The translations under genes and the position numbers were made by a program. DNA of 64,000 bases from NCBI RefSeq assembly GCF_003173715.1, contig NZ_CP029550.1:2294001-2358000 (forward strand), given 5' to 3'. Under the pieces are notes generated by a model. That model saw nothing but the letters and a program-made list of their open reading frames with translations. It was not told the origin of the DNA and ran no database searches. Each line of letters begins with the position of its first letter. Position 1 is the stretch's first letter. This document shows, one piece after another, positions 7,659 to 16,585 of this stretch. Origin of the DNA: Methylobacterium durans. Lineage in GTDB: Bacteria; Pseudomonadota; Alphaproteobacteria; Rhizobiales; Beijerinckiaceae.

Positions 7659-9074
7659 TCAGGCCGGGTTCGGCTTCAGGTCCTCGTTGACGGCCGAGAG
7701 CGGGCGCTTGGGCTTGCGGGAGACGTCGTCCCCGCGCACCGCCTCTTCCAGCGGCTCCGGACCTTTGCGCAGGAGCTTGGCGAGGTAGTAGCTGCCGAAG
7801 CCGAAGATGATCGTGTAGGCGATCAGGAAGGCGACGAGCGAGGTGGTCACGGCCTGGGCGGTCAGCGGCGAGTGAGCGTCCGCAGTCCGCAACTGACCGT
7901 AGACGATGTAGGGCTGGCGGCCGATCTCGGCCGTGAACCAGCCGAACAGCACCGCGCCGAAGCCCGAGGGCGTCATTATCATGGCGCAGGTGAGGAAGGT
8001 GCGGTTCGTGTAGAGGGTGCCGCGCCAGCGCAGGTACAGGCTCCACAGGCTCAGGCCCAGCATCGCCATGCCGATCGCGACCATGATGCGGAACGAGTAG
8101 AAGACCGGCCAGACCGGGGGCCGCTCGTCGGGCTTTACGTCCTTGAGGCCCGGCACCACGCCGGAGAAATCGTGCGTGAGGATGAAGCTGCCGAGCTTCG
8201 GGATGCCGATCTCGAAATCGTTGCGCTCTTCCTTCTCGTTCGGGATCGCGAACAGGAGGAGCGGCATGTCCTTCTGCGTCTCCCAGTTCGCCTCGATCGC
8301 CGCGAGCTTCGTCGGCTGCAGCTTGAGCACGGCGAGCCCGTGCGCATCGCCGATGAAGATCTGGAGCGGCGTGCAGATCACCGCGAACCACAGCGCCATC
8401 GAGAGCGAGAGCCGGGCGCCCGCCACCTTGGCCGGTGGCTCCTTGCGGCCGCGCAGGATCATCCAGGCCGACATGCCCGCAACCGCGAAGGCGGTGGTGA
8501 GGAAGCAGCCGAGCACCATGTGGGCGTAGCGGATCGGGAAGGAGGGGTTGAAGATCACCTTCAGCCAGTCGGTCGCCACCGCGCGGCCGTTCTCGACGAC
8601 GAAGCCCGCGGGCGTCTGCATCCAGGAATTGGCCGACAGGATCCAGAAGGCCGAGATCAGGGTGCCGAGCGCCACCATGCAGGTCGAGAGGAAGTGCAGG
8701 CGGTCGCCCACCCGCTCCCAGCCGAACAGCATGATCCCGAGGAAGCCCGCCTCCAGGAAGAAGGCGGTGATGACCTCGTACTGGATCAAGGGCCCGAGCA
8801 CGTTGCCGGTGAAGTCGGAGTAGCGCGACCAGTTCGTGCCAAGCTGGTAGCTCATCACGATCCCGGAGACGACGCCGAGGCCGAAGGACACGGCGAAGGC
8901 CTTCACCCAGAACTGGTAGAGGTTCCGGTACATCGGGTTGCCGGTCCACAGCCACTGCGCCTCGAGCCGCGCGAGAAAGCTCGCGAGCCCGATCGTGAAG
9001 GCCGGGAAGATGATGTGGAACGCCATGGTGAACCCGAACTGGATGCGCGAGAGCATGAGCGCGTCGAGTTCCAT
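7659..9074 (-). CDS. cydA: Cytochrome bd-type ubiquinol oxidase subunit I (CioA/CydA), without adjacent subunit II
   Basis: A 471-residue multi-helix protein that carries the three haems and the quinol site of cytochrome bd oxidase. Haem ligands His20 and His185 and the proton-path pair Glu100/Glu108 are in the expected places, as is the GRQP segment. The short Q-loop (around THDFSGVVPGLKDV) marks the cyanide-insensitive CIO branch. The C-terminus ends in a charged tail. Subunit II (CydB/CioB) normally follows directly, but here a convergent LuxR gene begins 23 bases away, and no cydB is seen anywhere in the window. Confidence 0.92.
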   Translation of the reverse strand: MELDALMLSRIQFGFTMAFHIIFPAFTIGLASFLARLEAQWLWTGNPMYRNLYQFWVKAFAVSFGLGVVSGIVMSYQLGTNWSRYSDFTGNVLGPLIQYEVITAFFLEAGFLGIMLFGWERVGDRLHFLSTCMVALGTLISAFWILSANSWMQTPAGFVVENGRAVATDWLKVIFNPSFPIRYAHMVLGCFLTTAFAVAGMSAWMILRGRKEPPAKVAGARLSLSMALWFAVICTPLQIFIGDAHGLAVLKLQPTKLAAIEANWETQKDMPLLLFAIPNEKEERNDFEIGIPKLGSFILTHDFSGVVPGLKDVKPDERPPVWPVFYSFRIMVAIGMAMLGLSLWSLYLRWRGTLYTNRTFLTCAMIMTPSGFGAVLFGWFTAEIGRQPYIVYGQLRTADAHSPLTAQAVTTSLVAFLIAYTIIFGFGSYYLAKLLRKGPEPLEEAVRGDDVSRKPKRPLSAVNEDLKPNPA

Positions 9075-9227
9075 GGTGCGTGTCTCCTGGCCCGGCCCCC
9101 TGGAGGGCTTCTGAGAGCGAAGTAAACGACGTTTGTGCAGTTGGCATCAAGAGCGGGACGCGCGCCACCGTGCCCGCTCGGGGGAGGACGCGTCGCGCCG
9201 GCCCGCGTCAGGTCCGTTGTCGGATGC

Positions 9228-10454
9228 TCAGGCGCTCGCCGCGGCTCCGGCCCCCTGCGCCGTGCCCCGCCGTGCGCGGGCCGCAACACCCTTCCCGGCC
9301 CGCCCCGTCCTGCTCGCCCGCTTGGCCGGCCTGCGGGCCTCGGCGCGTCCCTGATCGTCTCCGTCCGGGCGCCCCTTCGCCGCCTCCAGGCGGGTGCGCA
9401 GCAGGCTCAGCACGGCCGCCTCCTCGGGCTTCAGCCGGTTGAGATCCTCGCAGAGCTCGGTCTCGACCGCATCCTGGATCTGCAGGAGGAGGTCGCCCTC
9501 GAGATAACCGTCGAGGATCTGCGGGTGGATGTAGCACTTGCGGCAGATGGTCGGCGTGTTGCCGAGGCGGGCGGCCACCGACTCGATCGCCGTGCGGACG
9601 TTCTTCTTGGCCTTGGCCTGACTGTCGAAGGTCTCGAATTCCTGCAGAGCGAGCGCCGCCAGCACCGTGCCGGCCCAGGTGCGGAAATCCTTGGCGGTGA
9701 TGTCCTGCCCCGTGATCTCGCGCAGGTACGCGTTGACATCCGCCGAGGTGACGTCGCGCCGCTCGCCCGCCTCGTCGATGTACTGGAAGAGCTCCTGGCC
9801 GGGCAGATCCTGGCAGGCCTTGACGATGCGCGCGATGCGCCGGTCCTTCACCGACAGGTTCCAGGTCTTGCCGCTCTTGCCCTTGAAACGGAAGGTGAGG
9901 TCCGAGCCCTCGATCCGCACGTGCGGATCGCGCAGGGTGGTGAGGCCGTAGCTCTTGTTCGCGCGGGCGTAATCGTCGTTGCCGACCCGGATCAGGGTGC
10001 TCTCCAGGAGATGCACCACGGTGGCGAGCACCTTCTCGCGCGGCAGCCCGGCGCGGCGCATGTCCTGATCGATGCGCGCCCGGATGCCGGGCAGCGCGCC
10101 GGCGAAGGCCATGATGTGGCTGAACTTGCTCGACTCCCGCGCCTCCCGGAAATCGGGATGATAGCGGTACTGCTTGCGCCCCTTGGCGTCGCGGCCTGTG
10201 GCCTGGATGTGGCCGTTCGCACGCGGGCAGATCCAGACCTCGGTGTAGGCGGGCGGAATCGCCAGCGAGCGGATGCGGGCGAGGGTCTTCGCGTCGCGCA
10301 CCGGCTGGCCCTTGGCGTCCCGGTAGCTGAAGCCCTTTCCGCTCTTCCGGCGCGTCAGTCCCGGCATGCCGTCGTCGACGTAGCGCAGGCCGGCCTCCTC
10401 GGCCGCCTCCCGCGGATCGGCGACCCCGCCGCACTCGTCCCCGTCCGAGGCCAT
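9228..10454 (-). CDS. DNA topoisomerase IB
   Basis: A 408-residue eukaryote-like (poxvirus-type) topoisomerase that relaxes supercoils through a 3'-phosphotyrosyl intermediate. The N-terminal domain has GKGFSYRDAKG and IPPAYTEVWICP; the catalytic domain has RVGNDDYARANKSYGLTTLR, DFRTWAGT and the tyrosine block CRKCYIHPQIL. The C-terminus ends in a lysine/arginine/alanine-rich tail of about 50 residues that probably binds DNA. ATG 10454 is preferred over the codon at 10472. It stands alone, followed by the cytochrome bd gene. Confidence 0.9.
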   Translation of the reverse strand: MASDGDECGGVADPREAAEEAGLRYVDDGMPGLTRRKSGKGFSYRDAKGQPVRDAKTLARIRSLAIPPAYTEVWICPRANGHIQATGRDAKGRKQYRYHPDFREARESSKFSHIMAFAGALPGIRARIDQDMRRAGLPREKVLATVVHLLESTLIRVGNDDYARANKSYGLTTLRDPHVRIEGSDLTFRFKGKSGKTWNLSVKDRRIARIVKACQDLPGQELFQYIDEAGERRDVTSADVNAYLREITGQDITAKDFRTWAGTVLAALALQEFETFDSQAKAKKNVRTAIESVAARLGNTPTICRKCYIHPQILDGYLEGDLLLQIQDAVETELCEDLNRLKPEEAAVLSLLRTRLEAAKGRPDGDDQGRAEARRPAKRASRTGRAGKGVAARARRGTAQGAGAAASA

Positions 10455-10564
10455 GGAACGCGTCCTCCACACTGGTCGAGCGTCAACCGGGCACGCGGGC
10501 GGCCTGTTCCGGGCCCGGCAATCGGCCGCACACGGACGGGGCGGGCCATGCTAAAGCCAGCCCC

Positions 10565-11206
10565 ATGACCGACCTCCCCTCGCCCGAGCCGCGCGCCGAT
10601 TCCGCTCCGCCCGTGCCGATGCGGCGCCTCGTGCTCGTGGCCCCGGACGACCGGCTCTTCGCCGAGCGCTACCGGTGGCTGACCGGGATCGCCGCCGGGG
10701 CGGGCCTCTCCGTCTTCGTGGCGACGCGCGCCGGCCCGCATCAGGGGGCGATCGAGGCGGGGGGCGCCCGCGTCGTGTCGCTCGGCGACGAGGGCTCGGG
10801 GATCAATCCGATGACGGCCGGCTACGCGGCGGGGCAGCTCGCCGCGGCCCTGAAAGGCCTCAAGGCCGACATCGTCCACGCGATCGGCCCGCGCGGCATC
10901 CTCGTCGGGGGCACGGCGGCGGCGATGGCAGGGGTCGATGCGCGGATCTACACGCCGGCCGGCTTCGGGGCTCTGGGTCGGCGGAGCGGCGCGGCCGGCC
11001 GCCTCGCCCGAGCCGGGTTCGGCCGCCTGATCCGGGGCCCTCTCGCCACGCGCCGCACCCGGTTCCTCCTCGAGGAAGCGGCCGAGGCGCGGGCGCTCGG
11101 CCTCGACCCCCTCGACACGGGCGTGACCCTGCTCTCGGGCAGCCTCGCGGACGAGCCCGCGAGGGCGTCGGTCGCTCACCTGTACGCGGGACTGCTCACC
11201 GCATGA
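10565..11206 (+). CDS. Glycosyltransferase N-terminal-domain-like protein (GT4-like)
   Basis: A 213-residue protein resembling only the N-terminal Rossmann half of GT4-type glycosyltransferases: MRRLVLVAPDDRLFAERYRWL, a FVATRAGPHQ turn, and ADIVHAIGPRG followed by a Gly/Ala helix. The sugar-nucleotide-binding C-terminal half is absent, yet the stop overlaps the next start (ATGA, 11203-11206), so this length seems natural. It may have lost catalysis or act with a partner. The coupled neighbour is a protein lysine methyltransferase. Confidence 0.6.
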   Translation: MTDLPSPEPRADSAPPVPMRRLVLVAPDDRLFAERYRWLTGIAAGAGLSVFVATRAGPHQGAIEAGGARVVSLGDEGSGINPMTAGYAAGQLAAALKGLKADIVHAIGPRGILVGGTAAAMAGVDARIYTPAGFGALGRRSGAAGRLARAGFGRLIRGPLATRRTRFLLEEAAEARALGLDPLDTGVTLLSGSLADEPARASVAHLYAGLLTA

Positions 11207-11871
11207 GCGCGCCGATCCGGCCCGAGGAGGCCCTCGCCTTCATCAGGGCCGAGACCTGCCTGCGACCGGTGCCGCACGCGCCCGAAATCGTGCTCCACGT
11301 CGCCGACGAGGCGACCGAACTCTGGCAGAGGACCGAGGAGGAACTGGCCGAGATCGGCCTGCCGCCGCCCTTCTGGGCCTTCGCCTGGGCAGGGGGCCAG
11401 GCGCTCGCCCGCTATCTCCTCGACCATCCGGAGATCGCCGTGGGACGACAGGTGCTCGACTTCGCCTCGGGCTCGGGCCTCGTCGCGATCGCGGCGGCCA
11501 AGGCCGGCGCGGCGCACGTGACCGCGACCGATCTCGATCCCTTCGCGATCCCCGCGATCGGCCTCAACGCCGCGGCGAACGGCGTCGCCGACCGGATCAC
11601 GGCGATCGAGATCGATCTCGTCGGCACGCGGCCGGGCGCTGGCCTCGTCCTCGCCGCCGACATCTTCTACGAGCGCGACCTCGCCGCCCGCGTCGGCGAC
11701 TGGCTCTCCGAACTCGAGGCCGGCGGAGCCGCGGTGCTGATCGGCGATCCCGGCCGATCCTACCTGCCCCGGGACCGCCTCGACGTCGTCGCGACCTACG
11801 AGGTGCCGGTGACGCGGGCGCTGGAGGATTCGGAGATCAAGCGCTCCAGCGTCTGGCGTTTCCGCGCCTGA
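11203..11871 (+). CDS. ETFB-lysine/nicotinamide-type methyltransferase
   Basis: A 222-residue SAM-dependent methyltransferase of the seven-beta-strand METTL20/PrmA-like group. Visible blocks are PPFWAFAWAGGQALARYLLDHP, the SAM-binding motif VLDFASGSGLVAIAAA, the acidic loop TATDLDPFA, and the group's ADIFYERDLA. Members of this family trimethylate a lysine pair on the electron-transfer flavoprotein beta subunit; that substrate is an inference. The start ATG overlaps the stop of the glycosyltransferase-like gene. A hairpin terminator lies 22 bases downstream. Confidence 0.8.
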   Translation: MSAPIRPEEALAFIRAETCLRPVPHAPEIVLHVADEATELWQRTEEELAEIGLPPPFWAFAWAGGQALARYLLDHPEIAVGRQVLDFASGSGLVAIAAAKAGAAHVTATDLDPFAIPAIGLNAAANGVADRITAIEIDLVGTRPGAGLVLAADIFYERDLAARVGDWLSELEAGGAAVLIGDPGRSYLPRDRLDVVATYEVPVTRALEDSEIKRSSVWRFRA

Positions 11872-11892
11872 TCCCGTTTCGGCCCGGACATG

Positions 11893-11920
11893 AAAAAGCC
11901 CCGCCGGGATCGGCGGGGCT
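11893..11920 (-). terminator. Rho-independent terminator (leftward)
   Basis: Perfect nine-base stem AGCCCCGCC / GGCGGGGCT with a six-base loop; on the minus strand it is followed by five T residues. It ends the small membrane protein gene to its right and sits between two convergent genes, so it may also slow rightward transcripts. Confidence 0.85.
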
Positions 11921-11948
11921 CGCTTCCGAGCGGATGGGTTGCGGTCGC

Positions 11949-12170
11949 TCAGGCGGCGACGCGCGCACCCGCGGCCAGGGTGTTCTCGTTGACCGGCCGG
12001 ACGGCGGCCTTGGCGGAGGCGGGCGCGTTCTCGGCGACGGCGGCAAGCTCGCCGGCAGCGAGGATTCCGGCCTTCGGGGTCAGGCGGTCGGCCAGGAAGG
12101 CAACCAGAGCGACGTTGACGGCGCCGACGGCGATCGCGGCGGTGATGACGAGAGAGAGCATCGTGGACAT
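11949..12170 (-). CDS. Small membrane protein (73 residues)
   Basis: From ATG 12170 the protein begins with one hydrophobic helix (LSLVITAAIAVGAVNVALVAFLA), followed by a polar Ala/Glu-rich tail. A strong terminator follows. Not recognised. ATG 12161 is an alternative start. The surrounding region to 12.44 kb has lower G+C and probably carries promoters for this and the divergent small gene. Confidence 0.5.
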   Translation of the reverse strand: MSTMLSLVITAAIAVGAVNVALVAFLADRLTPKAGILAAGELAAVAENAPASAKAAVRPVNENTLAAGARVAA

Positions 12171-12443
12171 CCCGTGTGGTGTTTGCGTTGCAGCATTTAT
12201 GGCACCGCACAACACTCTTTGGCATGCCAGATGCCACACGCCACATATTCGCGGTTTGCATGCCTCGCCTCCTGAATGACCCGAGACCCCACATTTCTGC
12301 ATTATGGTTCCCGCAGAACAGTGTCCGCTCGCGCTATTCTGCACCCTCGCAGGCGCAAGCCCTGCCACCGGCACCAACTGTGACATCCCTCACGGACACG
12401 GCCCCGCATTCGCCGCATGGACCCTTCAAAGACGGAGCCCTCC

Positions 12444-12605
12444 ATGCGACCTCTGACATCACGCCGACCGCAGCGCGCGACCATCATTCTGCTGGCTATC
12501 GCGCTGACTCTGGCGGCCGCCCTCGCCGTCGTTTCGCACGTCAAGGCGCGCAACGATGCCGGTGCACTCTTCTTGGATTGGAACGGGGTGCGCGCAGCGA
12601 TGTGA
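12444..12605 (+). CDS. Small membrane protein (53 residues)
   Basis: ATG 12444 follows a GGAG site with six-base spacing. Residues about 11-30 (ATIILLAIALTLAAALAVVS) form one transmembrane helix after a basic N-terminus, indicating N-in topology; the tail ends in GALFLDWNGVRAAM. Not recognised. An in-frame ATG at 12417 would add nine residues. Confidence 0.45.
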   Translation: MRPLTSRRPQRATIILLAIALTLAAALAVVSHVKARNDAGALFLDWNGVRAAM

Positions 12606-12726
12606 GCACCGGTGCGTCGGTGAATGAAGCGGGTCCGACGACGAGCCAGGCTCGGCCTTTCCCGTTGATGTCGTGACAGCCACCCTGGCCCCCGAAACGA
12701 TGGCTGAACGGCCGAGGAGGACGCTC

Positions 12727-12945
12727 ATGCCGACGGAAGCTGCAAGGGCCGCCCGGATCGCGCTGGAGGCCTACCTGCGAGCGGAAGCCGCCGAGCGCCG
12801 CTGGGGAGCGGGCATTCCGGCCTGCGATATCGTCGACCTCATGACCGACCTGCTGCTGCTCGCGAAGGAGCGCGGCTACGATCCCTGCCTCGTGATCGGC
12901 CAGGTCGAGCGGCATCTGAACGCCGAGACCGGCCTGAGCCGCTGA
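12727..12945 (+). CDS. Conserved-looking small hypothetical protein (72 residues)
   Basis: Starts at ATG 12727 behind a strong GAGGAGG site. The predicted protein is helical and acidic: ARIALEAYLRAEAAERRWG, then CDIVDLMTDLLLLAKERG and a final QVERHLNAETG. No membrane segment. The pattern resembles small uncharacterised proteins common in Methylobacterium, but I cannot name a family. Confidence 0.5.
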   Translation: MPTEAARAARIALEAYLRAEAAERRWGAGIPACDIVDLMTDLLLLAKERGYDPCLVIGQVERHLNAETGLSR

Positions 12946-13073
12946 GATCGGCACGGGGGCTTCCGTGACGCCCGTCACGGTCGAAGCGGCGCGGGGGGCG
13001 CATGTGTGCGCCGGGCGAGGTTCGGCCGCCGGCCGGTGCGACGGGCCGCTCAGACCCCAGCGACGAGGTATAC

Positions 13074-13214
13074 ATGCGAGCCGCCCGCGCACTCCGCCGA
13101 TTGCTGGCGCTACTGGCCCTGCTCGTTCCCCTCGATGCCGGACCGCCCGACATCGACGACCGGATGAAGGCGGAAACCGAGGAGGTTCAGGTCGTCTACC
13201 GGCACTTCGTCTGA
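13074..13214 (+). CDS. Small exported or membrane peptide (46 residues)
   Basis: ATG 13074 follows a weak GAGGT site. A basic start (MRAARALRRL) and a short hydrophobic run (LALLALLVPLDAG) look like a signal peptide or a short anchor, followed by an acidic tail (DIDDRMKAETEEVQV). Not recognised; reality uncertain. Confidence 0.35.
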   Translation: MRAARALRRLLALLALLVPLDAGPPDIDDRMKAETEEVQVVYRHFV

Positions 13215-13370
13215 GCGTGCCTCCCCGCACGCCGCCCGCTCGCATCGGAATCCGTCGGAGCGCGGCCTCGGATTTCATCCGCCCCGCCGCGTGCGGGGTG
13301 ACACGGCGCGCACCTGCGACGGCGTCCAAGAATGCCGTTCGCGAAGGCGTCCATCCGGAGTTTATGACCG

Positions 13371-13541
13371 ATGTCTGCTGAGCCGACCCCCTCCCTGCCG
13401 CCGATCATCGAGCCCTGGCGGATTGTGGCTCTGATCCTGATCGTCACCGCCGGCATGACGTTCGCACACGCGATAACGCCGCAACCCTCAGAGCCGGATG
13501 CGCACCGCCCGGCAACCAGCCTGCAGAGCACGACCCGATAG
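13371..13541 (+). CDS. Small single-pass membrane protein (56 residues)
   Basis: From ATG 13371 a Pro-rich start (AEPTPSLPPIIEPW) leads into one hydrophobic helix (RIVALILIVTAGMTFAHAI) and a polar tail. No strong ribosome site. It is the last of a run of very small genes between 11.9 and 13.6 kb. Function unknown. Confidence 0.4.
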   Translation: MSAEPTPSLPPIIEPWRIVALILIVTAGMTFAHAITPQPSEPDAHRPATSLQSTTR

Positions 13542-13782
13542 GCGATCCGTTCAGCCGAGGCAGCAGGTCCTTCGGCGGCTCTCCGTTTCGAGCGGGCTCG
13601 CGCCTCGGCACCCGCGTTCCGGATCGGTCTCGAAAAACGCGCGGTTTTCCCGCTATGGGACATTCCGCCCCGGTCCGCCCCTTGCAATCGGAGCGTTAGG
13701 TTCCCGTATCAGCCCGAGCGCGTGCTCGCAGCCTGCCCGCGAGGGCCGAGACGGTGAAACCGAAGCCCGGAGACGAAGCCCC

Positions 13783-14355
13783 GTGTCCCTGCCCCGCGTC
13801 GTCGCCTTCTCCGCGAGCTCCAACCGGCCCTCGCGCACCCGCGGCCTCGTCGAGGCGGTGGCCGCGGAACTCGCCCGCCATCGCCGGATCGACCTGCGGA
13901 TCTACGACCTTCTCGATGCCGGGCCCGGCATCGGCGTGACGAACCGCGAGGCCCTTCCGCTGCCGGCTGCCCGCATCGTCGAGGCGATCGAGGGGGCGGA
14001 CGCACTCATCGTCGGCACGCCCGTCTACAAGGGCTCCTACTCGGGCCTGTTCAAGCACATGCTCGATTTCGTGGCGCCCGAGCACATGGTGGGCAAGCCG
14101 GTGGTGCTCACGGCGACCGGCGGCGGCCTGCGCCACGCCCTCATCGTGGAGCATTCGCTGCGCCCGCTGTTCGGCTTCTTCGCCGCGCACATCGCGCCGA
14201 CCTCGGTCTATGCGGGCGGGGCGGAGATGGAGGATTGCGCCGTGGCCGATGCCGGTGTCGCCGAGCGCGTCGCGGCCGCGGGCCGGGAGCTCGCCCTCCT
14301 GATCGAGGCCGCCGCCCTCACTCCGAAGCTGTCCCGCGCCGCCCCGGCGGCGTGA
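13783..14355 (+). CDS. NADPH-dependent FMN reductase (SsuE/MsuE type)
   Basis: A 190-residue flavodoxin-fold reductase that supplies reduced FMN to two-component monooxygenases. Key parts are the phosphate-binding loop SASSNRPSRTRGLVE near the N-terminus and the GTPVYKGSYSGLFKHMLDF block, which is typical of SsuE/MsuE. The start is GTG 13783 with GGAG at 13769-13772. No sulfonate monooxygenase or transporter is adjacent, so the partner enzyme is elsewhere. The gene converges with pbpC, 11 bases apart. Confidence 0.85.
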   Translation: MSLPRVVAFSASSNRPSRTRGLVEAVAAELARHRRIDLRIYDLLDAGPGIGVTNREALPLPAARIVEAIEGADALIVGTPVYKGSYSGLFKHMLDFVAPEHMVGKPVVLTATGGGLRHALIVEHSLRPLFGFFAAHIAPTSVYAGGAEMEDCAVADAGVAERVAAAGRELALLIEAAALTPKLSRAAPAA

Positions 14356-14366
14356 GGCGCCGAGCC

Positions 14367-16585
14367 TCACTCCATCCGCACCACCACGCTGTCGCTGGCG
14401 CCGGCCGCATCCATCACAGAGATCCGGGCGAAGCCCGCCCCGTCCGGCCGCCATTCGGACTGGCGCCGAGCGCCGGACGTCACCGGCAGGCTGTCCACGA
14501 GCCAGGTCAGCGGCGGCACGCCGCCGAGCGCCTTGAGGGCGAGGGCGGCGGAATGGCCCGCCTCCGACAGGCCGAGATCGATCCGGGCGCCGTCCGGCGG
14601 GTAGGCGATCTTCAGGGGCGCGCTGAGGGTCGCCGCAAGCGTCTTCGGGCCGTCCCGCCGGATGTGGCGCAGGGGCGGCGGCAGGCCGGCGCTTGTAGTG
14701 ACGAGCGCCTCGCGGGGTTGGCTCACCGGCTCCGGTTCGCCCCCGTAGCGGGAGAAGGCGTCGAACAGGATCGGCGCGGCGACCAGCCGCCCGACGAGGC
14801 CGGGCACCGCCGCCCCGTCCGCCCGCCCGACCCAGACCGCGATCGTGACGCGCCGGTCGAAGCCGGCGGCCCAGGCATCGCGGTACCCGTAGGAGGTCCC
14901 GGTCTTGTAGGCGATGCGGTTCGCCAGGGCGTTCTCGGGCGGCGCCGCGCCGCGCAGGATGTCGGCGACGTACCAGGCGGCGACCGGATCGGCGACCGGC
15001 ATGCTCGTGGAGCCCGCCCGCGGCTCCGGCGGGTCGAGGCGCCGCACGAGGTCCGGTGCGGGCCCACCCCGGGCGAGGCCGGAATAGAGCCGGGCGAGAT
15101 CGGTCAGCGTGATGCCGAGGCCGCCGAGGGCCACCGGGAGCCCTGGCGCCGCGTCCCGCGGCAGCGCGATTCCCGCTCCGGCTCCCCGCAGCCGGGCGAT
15201 GAACCGGGCGGGCCCCAGCGCCTCCATCAGGTCGACCGCCGGCACGTTGAGCGAGAGCTGGAGCGCCCGGCGCGCCGTCACCGTGCCCTGGAAGGTGAGA
15301 TCGAAGTTCTCGGGCGCGTAGGTGGCGGAAAAGCGCGCCGGGCGGTCGTCGAGGAGCGTCTCCGGATGGGCGAGCCCGTTCTCGAAGGCGAGGGCGTAGA
15401 TGAAGGGCTTCAGCGCCGAGCCCGGCGAGCGGATCGCCGCCGTCATGTCGATGGCGCCGCGCCGGGACGCGTCGAGATAGGCCGCGCTGCCGACATGGGC
15501 GAGGACGGCGCCGGTGCGATTGTCGATGGCGAGGATCGCCGCCGACAGCCCGGCCCCGGCGGAAGCCGCGCGCTCGGCGGCGAGTGTCTCCAGGCCCGCC
15601 TGCAGGCGTCCGTCGAGGGAGAGCCTGAGCACCCGCGCGCCCGGCTCGGCCGCCACCGCCGCCTCGGCCGCGTGTGCGGCGAGCATCGGGAAGGGCCGCC
15701 TGCCGGTCGGCACCGGCTCCTGCTTGGCGGCCTCGGCCTCCGCCCGGGTGATGACGCCGCGCCGGCCGGCGATGTCGAGCACGCGGTCGCGGGCGCGGCG
15801 CGCGGCCTCCGGCGCCCGGTCCGGCCGGCGCGCCTCGGGGGATTGCGGCAGCGCCACGAGGAGCGCGGCCTCGGCGAAGGACAGGCGGGCGGGTTCGCGC
15901 CCGAAATAGGCGAGGCTCGCCGCCCGCAATCCTTCCACGGCGCCGCCATAGGGCGCGAGCGCCAGGTAGAGGTCGAGCACGCCGGCCTTGCCGAGCCGCC
16001 GCTCCAGCTCCACGGCGCGCACCATCTGGCGGAGCTTCTGCGCGAGCGAGCGCTCGGAGCGCGGCTCGACGAGCCGAGCCACCTGCATCGACAGGGTCGA
16101 GCCCCCGACACGATGCGCCCGTGCACCAGCCACTGCCCCGCGGCCCGCAGGATTGCGACGGGATCGATGCCGGGGTGGCTCGCGAAGCGCCAGTCCTCGT
16201 ATGCGGTCAGCATGGCGAGCATGCGCGGGTCGACGCCCGTCGCCGAGAGCGGCAGCCGCCAGCGCCCGTCCGCGGTGGCGAAGGGGCGCAGGAGCCGCCC
16301 GTCCCGGTCGAGGACGATCGTGGAGCGCGAGCCCGCCTGGGCGAGGTCGAGGGGCGGCAGGGCGGCGGCGTAGCGCCAGAGGCCGAGGGCGCAGCAGAGG
16401 GGCAGGAGGAGGGCGATCCGCCTCGCGGTGCGCCGTCCGCGGCGCGGGTCCCCTCTCCCGTTCGGGAGAGGGACAGGGTGAGGGGTGCGACCGCTCCGGA
16501 AAAACCTGTCCCCCTCACCCGGTCCGCCTGCGGCGGACGCGATCTCTCCCGGACGGGAAAGGTGGGCGCCTCCCTCCTCGCTCAC
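14367..16585 (-). CDS. pbpC: Penicillin-binding protein 1C, frameshifted, with repeat-derived N-terminus
   Basis: A bifunctional peptidoglycan synthase: a transmembrane anchor, a GT51 glycosyltransferase domain (EDWRF, HPGIDP, then GSTLSMQVARL) and a transpeptidase with SALK, SLN and KTGTS motifs, plus the C-terminal PBP1C domain. The N-terminal part and the rest are in different frames; one extra C at the C5 run 16102-16106 restores HGRIVSGGSTLSMQ and gives 739 residues. The start is taken at GTG 16585, which overlaps the stop of the upstream alpha-2-macroglobulin gene as GTGA. The first 45 or so residues are then encoded by a palindromic repeat (16451-16562). The pair is a classic partnership. 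Confidence 0.85.
16451..16562 (-). repeat. 112-base palindromic repeat, copy 1
   Basis: Bounded by inverted hairpins of the type CTCTCCCGTTCGGGAGAG at one end and CTCTCCCGGACGGGAAAG at the other, with inner complementary arms (CAGGGTGAGGGG against CCCCTCACCC) and a small central stem. It matches copies at 38157 and 56448. Here it lies inside the extreme 5' end of pbpC and is open in that frame. Confidence 0.85.

Noticed and set aside
11176..12294. Long minus-strand frame with a good AGGAGG site at 12294
   Set aside because: It runs antisense through the methyltransferase gene and out of frame with the 73-residue membrane protein; composition is shadow-like.
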